A stretch of DNA of 64,000 nt, from the NCBI GenBank assembly GCA_963764235.1, contig CAVXRO010000003.1:62001-126000 (forward strand), written 5' to 3'. The notes below the pieces were generated by a model. The model was not told where the DNA came from and ran no database searches. It saw only the letters and a program-made list of their open reading frames with translations. Each line of letters begins with the position of its first letter. The first letter of the stretch is position 1. Below, in pieces: positions 8,068-16,251 of this stretch. The translations under genes were made by a program, and so were the position numbers. The DNA comes from DATFVA01 sp963764235. Its GTDB lineage: Bacteria > Bacteroidota > Ignavibacteria > Ignavibacteriales > Ignavibacteriaceae.

Positions 8068-8142
8068 TACATCCTCCGGATTAAATTAGCATTTTCGTAG
8101 TGATAAATATAACCATTTCATCTTTTATTGAAAGAGGCAGGA

Positions 8143-9430
8143 TTATTTCTTTGCAAGCCAGATTTCGGGGTTCTGGTTTTCGCGGGAATTCCAGATCTCG
8201 AAATGAAGTATTTTCCCATCTATGCTGTCGCCTACCTGCGCTATTAAGCTGCCCGGTTTTACTTTGTCCCCTTCGTTAACATATATCTCGGATAGATGAC
8301 TGTATACTGTTCTGTAATCTCCCTTATGAGTTACAATTACCACACTGCCGTAACCGGGGATCCAGTCGATCGCTGATATAACCCCTTCGCTTACCGCTTT
8401 AACATTTATATCCTTTGATGCCGCGATATCCACTCCGTAGTTCAGCATTATAGTGTTTGTTTTACTGTTTTTGTTCTCACCGTACTTTCTGATTATCTTA
8501 CCATTGGAGACAGGCCAGTTCAATCTGCCTTTCAGCGATGAGAAAGAGGCAAATCCGGAAGTTGAGAGATTAACATCATATGCGGATGATTCATTCGCAC
8601 TGTTCTCAGTTTTTATTCCCGCTATATCAGCCCGGCGGTCTTACATCTCCTTTAAGTTTTTCCCTTGCCAGCCTGTCGGCTTCCTCCTTCTTTTTTCTCT
8701 CCGCTTCGGCGATAAGATTGGTGATCAAACTTCTTATCTTTATCTCAGCCTGTTTTTTAGCCTCTATATCTTTTTTGAGTGCAGATTTGTCGTGCTTTAT
8801 AACATTCAGGATTTTCTTCCGCTCATTGAGCCGGCTCATCAGAGTGTTTTCCTCTTTTTCTTTTTCGACCGCCAGCCTGGCTTTTTCTTCTTTCTCCTTC
8901 TTCAGTATCTCTTTTTCTACTATCAGCTCCTGCCTGCTCTCTTTCAGTTCTGTAATATCCTTCGTTCTTTGTTCGGAAAACTTCTCCAGGTATTTCATAC
9001 GGAGAAGACCCTGCTGAACAGAAGAAGAGTTCACAACCATCTCCAGCTCATCCGGCTGCCCATGCATATAAACAGCCTTAATATACTTAGCGTAATTTTT
9101 CTGGAGCTGCTGAATATCTTTCTCAAGTCTGCTTATTTTTTGTTCACTTTCTTTTATACCGGCTTCTTTCTGCTTCTCTTCCCCGCGGTATGACCCGATC
9201 AGCTTGTTCAGCAGAAAACTCTGGCGGCTGTAATTCTCAATCACAGAGAAAGATTCCTTTTCTTTCCTTGCCTTGCTCTTCAGCTCTGTTTCAAGCGACT
9301 TGATCTCATCTTTTACGGTGGTAAGCTGACTCTGCTTTGCCTTGATCACTTCTTCCTGCGGGAACAGGTTCCCCGAAGCGATGAGAACGGTTAATACAAT
9401 TACATGGTATGTGTAAAAAGCTCTGATCAT
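8143..9430 (-). CDS. EnvC-like murein hydrolase activator (coiled coil plus degenerate LytM domain), one frameshift
   Basis: A secreted protein of about 430 residues read in two frames. 8627-9430 gives a signal peptide (VIVLTVLIASGNLFPQ), then about 210 residues of Lys/Glu-rich coiled coil. 8143-8523 plus in-frame sequence up to about 8640 gives the LytM domain (NWPVSNGKIIRKYGENKN). A single-base change near 8636-8648 joins them. In the LytM part the first zinc ligand His is replaced (NYGVDIAA instead of HxGxD), and the last HxH is reduced (KILHFEIW), while VYSHLSEI remains. In EnvC and NlpD such loss marks a non-enzymatic activator of cell-wall amidases, so that role is inferred rather than endopeptidase activity. 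The upstream DUF4292 lipoprotein gene ends at 9430, sharing one base with this gene. Confidence 0.82.
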
Positions 9431-10218
9431 CAGATCTTAATTATTGAAGCGTCTTTCGGTACTTTAAAATCAATATAAATATCGGGATTATTCGCTTCCA
9501 TATTTTTATAAGTTATACTTATATGCTGGTTTTCCTGCGGCCTTTCAACTTCAATTTTGTAAGGTACAGGAACACCCTGCATAAGGTTAAATTTGGAATA
9601 ATTACCCTGAAGTGCAAGTTTGTTTCTGCTGTCCCACAGGTAGTACTTTGTAATCCCCAATTCCCTTATATCCACCTTATACTGGGATCTGGTATTCATC
9701 ACCGAATCCACGTAGGTCAGTACGTACTGGTCATAATCAACTGTATAATCATCCGGTACCTTGTATAGATTTCTTGTCAGGTTGACGGAACCTACGAATG
9801 CATCTATTATGTCGTTGAAGGGCAGGCTGATGTGAAATATATCCTGGAGCATCTCGTTGCTGGGGACGCCTTCATATGCTGTGTTCTCCAGGGCGTCGTA
9901 AAATACAAAGTTATCTTTTGTAACAAGTGCCTGAGCAAGCTCTATTCCGAAAGGACCCATAATGCTCAGGTAAATTGAGTCGGGCTTGTTTATAACTACC
10001 CTGAAGTTTGCGCTGTTATTTAACTGAGGCGACCTTACAGCTATGGTTCCATAACCTTCGAAGCTTTTAATCCTGCGCCTGTTAACCTCAAGTTTATTTA
10101 TCAGCCTTTCCGAAGGAAGAAGCTCGATATCCTCAGTAGGCTGGGATGGAACGCAGCCGCTGAACAGGAAAGGGATCATTTCAATGAGCAGCAGGAAAGG
10201 AATGATGTATCTTTTCAA
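9430..10218 (-). CDS. DUF4292 lipoprotein
   Basis: The 262-residue protein has a lipoprotein signal peptide with lipobox FLFSGC (mature Cys at about residue 22). The body (SFEGYGTIAVRSPQ; DSIYLSIMGPFGIELAQALV; YDALENTAYEG) matches the DUF4292 family common in Bacteroidota, whose fold resembles LolB/LolA-type lipid-binding barrels. It is the middle gene of a conserved three-gene order: TPR lipoprotein, DUF4292 lipoprotein, EnvC-like protein. It overlaps the TPR gene by 4 bases (10215-10218) and touches the EnvC-like gene at 9430. A role in outer-membrane lipoprotein or envelope handling is inferred from fold and context only. Confidence 0.82.
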   Translation of the reverse strand: MKRYIIPFLLLIEMIPFLFSGCVPSQPTEDIELLPSERLINKLEVNRRRIKSFEGYGTIAVRSPQLNNSANFRVVINKPDSIYLSIMGPFGIELAQALVTKDNFVFYDALENTAYEGVPSNEMLQDIFHISLPFNDIIDAFVGSVNLTRNLYKVPDDYTVDYDQYVLTYVDSVMNTRSQYKVDIRELGITKYYLWDSRNKLALQGNYSKFNLMQGVPVPYKIEVERPQENQHISITYKNMEANNPDIYIDFKVPKDASIIKI

Positions 10219-12044
10219 ATTTCACCTTTTTCAATTTTGATTTTAACCCGGTTGTTGGTTGAGTCGAGACTCAGAGATTTTTTCCAGTTCTTTTTTGCTT
10301 TGTCTTTATTACCAAGCTTATAATTTATATCGCCGAGGTGCTCAAGCATAACAGAACTTTCGCCGCCCACCTTTATTGCCTGCTCAATATATTCTTTAGC
10401 TTTTTCATACTGGCCCAGCTTGAAGTAGACCCATCCTATCGTATCGAGGTATGATGAGTTCAGCGGGTCTTTTTCAATTGCGATCTTTGCCATTTGTAAA
10501 GCTTCATCCAGCTTTACACCTCGTTCCGACAAAGAATACGCGTAGTTGTTGTTAACGAGGGCATTAGTTGAATCGATACTCAAAGCTTTTTCGTACGTAC
10601 TGTCGCAGGCCTCCCAGTTTTCAAGTCCGTCGTATATTAGTCCCAGTGTTCCCAGCAGGTTCACATTATCCGGGGAAAGTTTCAGGGCCTTCTTAAGATA
10701 CTCGGCGGCCTCTTCATTCTCTTTAAGCTGGTTAAGTGTAAAACCATAGGCAGAGAGCGCGTTCACATCATTAGGATTTATGTCCACTGCCTTCTTCAGG
10801 TACGGTTTAGCTTCTGCCGCTTTATTGCTCTGCGCCAGCGAGAGTCCAAGTATAAGGTTCACGGTAAAATCATCAGGAAAAAGCTGAGCAGCCTCATTCA
10901 TAACCTTCACGGCTTCTTCGTATTTCTTATTATCGAAATACAGTCCCCCCAGCCTTACCCATGCCTGCACATTCCAGCCGGCCATCTTTGTGACCTGCTT
11001 AAACTGTTCTATTGCCGCGGAATCCTGGTGCTCATTTATCGCGATCGCACCGAGGTACATCTTCACTTCCCAGTCAGTAGTATCCTTGTCGATTTTCTCG
11101 AAGAACTGCTTTGCAACGGGTGTAAGGGTAGAATCCTTCAGCGACTGCAGAAAATATGATCTGCCCACACTGATCTTTGCTTCAAGCGGCACATTAGTCT
11201 TATCAAGGATATAAGAATACTCCTTCGCCGCATCCTCCCAGTCGCCTTTATCAATATAGACCTGAGCTTTTTTCTCCCTTGCCTCCATATCATCAGGATT
11301 CAGCTGTAGAAGATCGTCGGCCGCGGCAAGGGCCTCATCATATTTTTCCGCCTTTGTATAATAATCGATCAGCAGTTTGTAGAGAGAAGCGTTTCCCGGG
11401 TCAATTTTAAGAAGTTCCTTAATTGTATTTGCGGCTTCATCAATGCTGCCCATCTTTTCGTAAAGATCTGCAATTCGGATCAGCACATTCCAGTCGGCCC
11501 CGATTACTCCCGTCAGCTTTTTGTAGATCCTGATCGCGCTAAGGGGTTTCGAATTTTCATAAATACGGGCCAGCCTGTAATATGAAGTTAGAGAAGTGGA
11601 ATCATGCGCTATCATATTTTCAAGCACCACAGCGGCGGAATCGAACTGGGATGCTGTTGAAAATATATCCGCGAGCTGGGACTGATACTCCATCCGGGCG
11701 GGATTAAGCTGGACTGCTTTCTTCGTATACTGCAATGCCTGGGGGGTCTTTCCGAGATAATAATAATTCTTACCCAGCGCGTAATAAATTCCCGCACTGG
11801 TATCATACTTCAGGGCATCCTGGAATTCAAGGATGGCTCCGGCGTAATCCCCCTTTGTCTCCAGGATCGAACCATTAATGAAGAACTCCAGAGCCTTGTC
11901 TTTACTGTCAACAGGACTGACCGCTTCACTTATCTGTTCATCAATCTGAATCTCTTCAGTGTTCACCGCGGTTTTTTCCGAAGATGAACATCCGGCAAAT
12001 ATTAGTAATAAAACTGCTGAAACCAGCACAGAGGATCTTGTCAT
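10215..12044 (-). CDS. Tetratricopeptide-repeat lipoprotein
   Basis: The 609-residue protein begins with a lipoprotein signal (LLLIFAGCSSS, Cys at about residue 19), followed by an acidic linker and then about fifteen TPR units of 34 residues spanning nearly the whole protein. Clear repeats include AGIYYALGKNYYYLGKTPQA, DVNALSAYGFTLNQLKENEE and SYLDTIGWVYFKLGQYEKAK. TPR proteins are protein-interaction scaffolds; in this position in Bacteroidota they are probably outer-membrane-anchored partners of the envelope machinery encoded downstream (inference). It is the first gene of the three-gene operon; its start at 12044 lies 100 bases from the divergent promoter at 12145-12175. Confidence 0.85.
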   Translation of the reverse strand: MTRSSVLVSAVLLLIFAGCSSSEKTAVNTEEIQIDEQISEAVSPVDSKDKALEFFINGSILETKGDYAGAILEFQDALKYDTSAGIYYALGKNYYYLGKTPQALQYTKKAVQLNPARMEYQSQLADIFSTASQFDSAAVVLENMIAHDSTSLTSYYRLARIYENSKPLSAIRIYKKLTGVIGADWNVLIRIADLYEKMGSIDEAANTIKELLKIDPGNASLYKLLIDYYTKAEKYDEALAAADDLLQLNPDDMEAREKKAQVYIDKGDWEDAAKEYSYILDKTNVPLEAKISVGRSYFLQSLKDSTLTPVAKQFFEKIDKDTTDWEVKMYLGAIAINEHQDSAAIEQFKQVTKMAGWNVQAWVRLGGLYFDNKKYEEAVKVMNEAAQLFPDDFTVNLILGLSLAQSNKAAEAKPYLKKAVDINPNDVNALSAYGFTLNQLKENEEAAEYLKKALKLSPDNVNLLGTLGLIYDGLENWEACDSTYEKALSIDSTNALVNNNYAYSLSERGVKLDEALQMAKIAIEKDPLNSSYLDTIGWVYFKLGQYEKAKEYIEQAIKVGGESSVMLEHLGDINYKLGNKDKAKKNWKKSLSLDSTNNRVKIKIEKGEI

Positions 12045-12144
12045 AATATCCAGGGTTAATTAGAAAAAAATATTGCTCTGAACATTCAATTACAAGGCAC
12101 TTGAGTATATCATTTAAGGTTAGCGGTGCCTTCAACCGATTTTC

Positions 12145-12175
12145 TTGCGTACAAATATACTAAACTATATCTTTG
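12145..12175 (+). promoter_or_regulatory. Bacteroidetes-type promoter of the ATP-grasp gene
   Basis: TTG at 12145-12147 and TATCTTTG at 12168-12175, separated by 20 bases, match the -33 TTG / -7 TAnnTTTG promoter used by the primary sigma factor of Bacteroidota. Transcription would start near 12180, just before the ribosome-binding site GAGG and the ATG at 12194. This also argues against a TTG start at 12173, which lies inside the -7 box. Confidence 0.65.
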
Positions 12176-12193
12176 CAAAAACTTTTGAGGAAA

Positions 12194-13105
12194 ATGGAAT
12201 ATTACGATCTTGCGCTTGCGTATGTATGGGAATATGATACCGATTTTATAGCCCTCGTGGAGAAAAAGTTCCAGGATGCGGGACTATCTACCTTCGTTAT
12301 ATCTGAACACAATATAGACGAGGTGCTCGACCAGGTAATTAAAAGAAAACTGCATTTTCATTATTACCTCGACCGGGCATGGGATGTTGATGAACGATAC
12401 GAAAACCTGGAAGAATTCTCTCCCGGCGTAAAGGCACCGTCTTTAATCCTTACAAAAATGTTCTCCATGCAATTGATAAAGCCAGCATGCACCTTGAGTT
12501 TATTACGGCAGGACTGCATGTTCCCTATTCCATAATAATCCCCCCTCATAGTGAGAGTGAGGAATCTATATATATCTGTGGATGACCTCGCAATACTCGG
12601 CAGACCCTTTATCATCAAACCCTGCAATACAACAGGCGGAGGAGTAGGCGTGGTTACCGGCGCCGAAACGCTGAAAGAGGTGCTTGAGGAAAGAGTTACG
12701 AATTGCGACGATAAATACCTTCTGCAGGAGAAGATATATCCCAAAACGCTGATCGGCAGAAGAGCATGGTTCAGGTCATTCTGGGCTTTCGGAAAGGCGA
12801 TACCTGTCTGGTGGGATGATCAGACTCACCTTTACGAACCAATCCTGCCTGAACAGTATAAGGAATACAGACTGATTAACCTGCGCCGTATCACAAAAAA
12901 GATAGCCGAGCTTACATCGCTTGATTTCTTTTCAACTGAAATTGTTCTCACGGAAGATGATAACTTTATTCTTATAGATTACATGAATGATCAATGCGAT
13001 ATGAGGATGAAATCAGGACACTACGACGGAATTCCTGATAATATTGTATATGAAATCATAAAGAATATGGTGAGATTCACCTTGCGAAAAAAATCTTCCG
13101 CCTGA
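12194..13105 (+). pseudogene. ATP-grasp domain protein, two frameshifts
   Basis: About 303 residues of an ATP-grasp protein are encoded, but frame changes are needed near 12420-12430 and near 12540-12565. The N-terminal part (MEYYDLALAYVWEYDTDFIA) resembles the substrate-binding lobe; the middle reads GTVFNPYKNVLHAIDKASMH in another frame. The C-terminal part has the nucleotide loop PCNTTGGGVGVV after FIIK (ATP-binding Lys), YLLQEK, and the metal-binding end FILIDYMNDQCDMR. ATP-grasp enzymes ligate a carboxylate to an amine through an acyl-phosphate; the substrates are unknown. The start at 12194 follows GAGG and the promoter at 12145-12175. Conserved sequence across both breaks suggests base-calling indels or a very young pseudogene. 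Confidence 0.75.
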
Positions 13106-13107
13106 AG

Positions 13108-13506
13108 ATGAACAGGAGAACATCCATTTACATCATAATAATACTGATTCTGCTTATCGCGGCTTTCGCGATTCACAATTACCTGATAAGTATTTACGAG
13201 GTGATTTATAAAATTGAACCCGAAGCACTTTATGCAGATAATAAATCCGAAGTTACAGTAACAGCCGTACCCCTTAATGGATTGGGGGGAAGAGCATGGT
13301 TCAGAAAAGCTGAAGCTTCTTATACTATTACAGAAGGAAATGACCTCGTTCAGGTTATTCAGAATGATGGATCAAAGGGGATGCTTGTTCTGCGCGCAAA
13401 AGATAAAACCGGAACAGTGAGGATTACAGCAAAATCCCCCCTTGCCCTACTGCCTTCTCCGATAGTAATTGATGTATACCCGAATTTTGTTGAAGTAACA
13501 CATTAA
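13108..13506 (+). CDS. Membrane-anchored small protein with an Ig-like domain
   Basis: The 132-residue protein has one N-terminal membrane anchor (IYIIIILILLIAAFAIHNYL) and an exported beta-rich domain (EVIYKIEPEALYADNKSEVT; MLVLRAKDKTGTVRITAK) resembling the invasin/BIG2-type Ig-like domains that begin with a statement about values that change over text, such as LYADNKSEVTVTA. I do not recognise a named family. It begins 2 bases after the ATP-grasp stop codon, so the two are probably one transcript, and it may work at the outer face of the inner membrane. Confidence 0.6.
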   Translation: MNRRTSIYIIIILILLIAAFAIHNYLISIYEVIYKIEPEALYADNKSEVTVTAVPLNGLGGRAWFRKAEASYTITEGNDLVQVIQNDGSKGMLVLRAKDKTGTVRITAKSPLALLPSPIVIDVYPNFVEVTH

Positions 13507-13570
13507 GTAAATGGAATAATATTAAATAATTACTATATTTGTGAAGGAAGAAAAATCTCCTCGAGGAAAA

Positions 13571-14344
13571 ATGCGAACTTTCATTACTGCCATCGTTTTA
13601 ATATTTGTATTCTCAATTAATTCTTATTCCCAGGGCACAGCCGGGGAAAAGGCAAAGTTTGAATACAGAACGCTGATTGATATGCCGACAGCAGGGATCC
13701 TTGAAAAAGGCTTTGTCGGTGCCACTACCGATGTGCTTCCAATGGGAGTTGTTATCGAAAAGCTGGAAGTAGGTGCCTTTGACAATGTAAGCTTCGGTAT
13801 CTCGTACGGCGGGGCTAATGTTATCGGCGAGGGGAAAGTCGATTGGTACAAGCTTCCCGGCGTAAATATAAGGTTCAGACTGTTTAACGAGGCGCTAACC
13901 TTCCCCGCCATTTCAATTGGTTTCGATTCTCAGGGTAAGGGACTTTACCACGATTCATCAGGCCGATATGATATAAAATCCCCCGGTTTTTATGCCGCGG
14001 CCAGCAAAAATTTTGCTTTTCTCGGTTACCTGAGCGTTCACGCGGCGGCATCTTATTCTCTGGAATCGAAAGACGGCGATAATTTTATTGATCTATATAT
14101 AGGAGCCGAAAAAACTCTTGGAAGTTCCGTTTCGCTCATTGCGGAGTATAACTTTGCCTTTAATGATAATGGGACAAAATACTTCGGGGGCGACAACGGG
14201 TATATGAATGCGGGGATCAGATGGTCGGTCGGAGCCGGTTTTACTATCGAATTTGATCTGCGTGACCTTCTGAGCAACAAAAAATTGACTCCTTCAGCCG
14301 CAGACAGAGCGCTGAAAATAGAATACATCAAATCTATTTTCTAA
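13571..14344 (+). CDS. Outer-membrane beta-barrel protein (YjbH/porin-like)
   Basis: From the ATG at 13571 the protein has 257 residues: a signal peptide (MRTFITAIVLIFVFSINSYS) and a barrel-like body. Sequences such as FEYRTLIDMPTAGILEKGFV and EVGAFDNVSFGISYGGANVI, then PGVNIRFRLFNE and PAISIGFDSQG, match YjbH-type barrels in which repeated strands end in glycine-rich hairpins. I chose 13571 over a GTG at 13541 because GAGGAAAA precedes it and the signal peptide starts cleanly. A TATATTTG box at about 13534-13541 could be its promoter. The protein ends in an aromatic-containing strand (EYIKSIF). Its function is unknown. Confidence 0.7.
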   Translation: MRTFITAIVLIFVFSINSYSQGTAGEKAKFEYRTLIDMPTAGILEKGFVGATTDVLPMGVVIEKLEVGAFDNVSFGISYGGANVIGEGKVDWYKLPGVNIRFRLFNEALTFPAISIGFDSQGKGLYHDSSGRYDIKSPGFYAAASKNFAFLGYLSVHAAASYSLESKDGDNFIDLYIGAEKTLGSSVSLIAEYNFAFNDNGTKYFGGDNGYMNAGIRWSVGAGFTIEFDLRDLLSNKKLTPSAADRALKIEYIKSIF

Positions 14345-14515
14345 GATAAGTCCCTATTGTAGAATATTTTATACAACAGAATCCATTATTCTGTACATCA
14401 CACCTCCAAATGAAACTTTACTTCCCTGAAAATTGTCTATAATATAGAAATTTAATCCTTTAATCAGGCTTGATTTTTGCGCATATTGAGGTAGTTATTT
14501 TTCGGAGGAAAGGTA

Positions 14516-15745
14516 ATGAAAAAAATTATTTACATTTTATCTGCAGCAGCTCTGCTTTTCACAGGCTGTTATACACAGCTTGCGACAAGGGACCGCGATT
14601 ACACTGACAGAGGTCAGGGTTCATACGGACAGGGTACATACGGTAATGACCAGGGATATTCAGACCAGGGCGGCAGTTCTACCTACGATGATTCCTCAAA
14701 ATACTACAGCGATCAGTATTATGATGATTCCTCAGCTTATTATGATGACAGCACCGCATACTATGATGACAGAGGATACAGTGACAACAGTGATTATAAT
14801 TACGGTAACTCACCTTATTATTATGATGACTTTTATTATTCGTATCCGTCCTACAGAAGGTATTTCTGGAACTATCAGCCTTCGGTTGTAATCGGTATCG
14901 GGTGGAACAGCTGGTATTATAACTCGTTTTGTTACGATCCGTTCTACTGGGGATACTGGAACAGCTGGTATTACCCCGGATGGACCTGCATGCCGTTTTA
15001 TTATTATTACCCCTCACCATGGTATTATGGATTTAACTCCTACTATTACGGAGGATATCCCTCATTCACGCACTACTATTACACTTCGAGAGACAGAAAC
15101 AGGGATATCAGAAGGATAAGGAATCTTGATGGACTAAGAGGCGGCGGTACCAGAGGTGACATTGTTTCCAGAGATCGTAATACTATTACTGACAGAAGCC
15201 TGGGAAAACGTGAGCGCGAAGCAACCAGATTGAGTCCCGCTACAAGGACTTCAAAAGAAGGAGTTAAAACCGGAAGAGACATCAGAGTGAGAGAACAGCA
15301 GAAAGAGGCAAGACTCCGTCTGGGAACAAAAGAGGGACAGAGAGTAAGAAGACCCGATGAGCGGAAAGCACCAAGAGTTGATCAAAGAAGAACACCGCCC
15401 CGTATACAGAAGAGATATGACAACAGGAAAGAAACAAGAGTTAGTCCGCCTTATATCCGTAAGAATAATGAAGGCAGAAAAGACAACGGAAATGTAAGAC
15501 CGCGCAGCTATAATCCGCCTCGCAGGGAATACAAACCTCCGCAGAGGACAGCTCCGCCGAAGCAGTATACTCCTCCTAAAAGGAGCAGCTCTCCAAGGAC
15601 TTACAATCCGCCTCAGCGAAATAATACACCGCGGAATTCTACACCGCGTTCCTATTCACCGCCGCAGAGGAGCTCTAATCCCCCTTCCTCTCACAGCAGC
15701 GGCAGCCGTTCCGGCGGTAGCAGTTCCGGAAGAAGCAGAAGATAG
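14516..15745 (+). CDS. Tyr/Asp-rich then Arg/Pro-rich lipoprotein
   Basis: A 409-residue protein with a lipoprotein signal (AALLFTGCYTQL, Cys at about residue 18). It is low in complexity and clearly zoned: residues about 25-110 are Gly/Tyr/Asp/Ser-rich with YYDDS units; 110-190 are extremely aromatic (WNSWYY, YYYPSPWYYGFNSYYY); 190-320 are Arg-rich; the last 90 are Pro/Arg/Ser-rich repeats (YNPPRREYKPPQRTAP). A strong ribosome-binding site, CGGAGGAAAGG, precedes the ATG. The next gene, 12 bases on, encodes a smaller lipoprotein of similar style, and a porin-like gene follows. I infer an extended cell-surface or periplasm-spanning protein; function is unknown. It is unlikely to be non-coding because the lipobox and composition zones are in frame. 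Confidence 0.75.
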   Translation: MKKIIYILSAAALLFTGCYTQLATRDRDYTDRGQGSYGQGTYGNDQGYSDQGGSSTYDDSSKYYSDQYYDDSSAYYDDSTAYYDDRGYSDNSDYNYGNSPYYYDDFYYSYPSYRRYFWNYQPSVVIGIGWNSWYYNSFCYDPFYWGYWNSWYYPGWTCMPFYYYYPSPWYYGFNSYYYGGYPSFTHYYYTSRDRNRDIRRIRNLDGLRGGGTRGDIVSRDRNTITDRSLGKREREATRLSPATRTSKEGVKTGRDIRVREQQKEARLRLGTKEGQRVRRPDERKAPRVDQRRTPPRIQKRYDNRKETRVSPPYIRKNNEGRKDNGNVRPRSYNPPRREYKPPQRTAPPKQYTPPKRSSSPRTYNPPQRNNTPRNSTPRSYSPPQRSSNPPSSHSSGSRSGGSSSGRSRR

Positions 15746-15757
15746 GAGCTAATCCAA

Positions 15758-16249
15758 ATGAAAACGCTAATACTTAAAATTGTATTTATTGCTTTAGTAA
15801 CTTTGGGTCTTAACGGGTGTTATACGATCATCTGGAGCCCTGATTCGGAATTTCCTACGGAGGACAATTCCACAACAGATATTTATTACGGCAACCCTTA
15901 CTACGGCGATTACTACTATTTCTATGATACACCCTGGTGGTGGGATTACAGCTATACACCAGTAGTGACAAAGCAGAGAGAAAATACAGCAACCGGGTCA
16001 ATCAGGGATCTCGGCAGAGGTCAGGAGCCCAGAGTGCCGGTAGTAATTGAAACTGCTCCCCCGTCCCGGAATGCAGATAATGGCGATACTGGTACTACCG
16101 GGAATAAGGGGAATAACAGTTCGTCTACTGAAACTACTGTGAGAAGTTCTTCCTCCTCAAACTCCGGTTCTTCAGACAGGCAGAGTTCATCTAGCGGAAG
16201 TACAGTAAGAAATAATAACGGCGGAAGAAGCTCAGGCGGAAGGAAATAA
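15758..16249 (+). CDS. Small low-complexity lipoprotein
   Basis: The 163-residue protein has a lipoprotein signal (IALVTLGLNGCYTIIW, Cys at about residue 21). A Tyr/Asp/Trp-rich stretch follows (NPYYGDYYYFYDTPWWWDY), then a Ser/Asn/Gly-rich tail ending in NNGGRSSGGRK. Its lipobox context GCYT and aromatic segment resemble the preceding gene, suggesting the two arose from a shared design. It lies 12 bases after that gene and 2 bases before the FadL-like gene. No named family is recognised. Confidence 0.7.
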   Translation: MKTLILKIVFIALVTLGLNGCYTIIWSPDSEFPTEDNSTTDIYYGNPYYGDYYYFYDTPWWWDYSYTPVVTKQRENTATGSIRDLGRGQEPRVPVVIETAPPSRNADNGDTGTTGNKGNNSSSTETTVRSSSSSNSGSSDRQSSSSGSTVRNNNGGRSSGGRK

Positions 16250-16251
16250 AT

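Noticed and set aside
8453..9193. Hydrophobic Phe/Leu-rich frames opposite the EnvC-like gene
   Set aside because: They are the reverse reading of a Lys/Glu-rich coiled coil, which always gives Phe/Leu/Ser-rich shadows.
12757..13304. Identical 16-mer GAAGAGCATGGTTCAG in the ATP-grasp gene and the next gene
   Set aside because: It encodes RAWFR in both proteins but flanking residues differ, and two copies of 16 bases with different frames of context could be chance; no wider homology is seen.
14580..15020. Met/Thr/Ile-rich frame and antisense Asn/His/Arg-rich frame within the Tyr-rich lipoprotein gene
   Set aside because: Both are out-of-phase readings of TAT/GAT-rich repeats; the lipobox and ribosome-binding site support only the 14516 frame.
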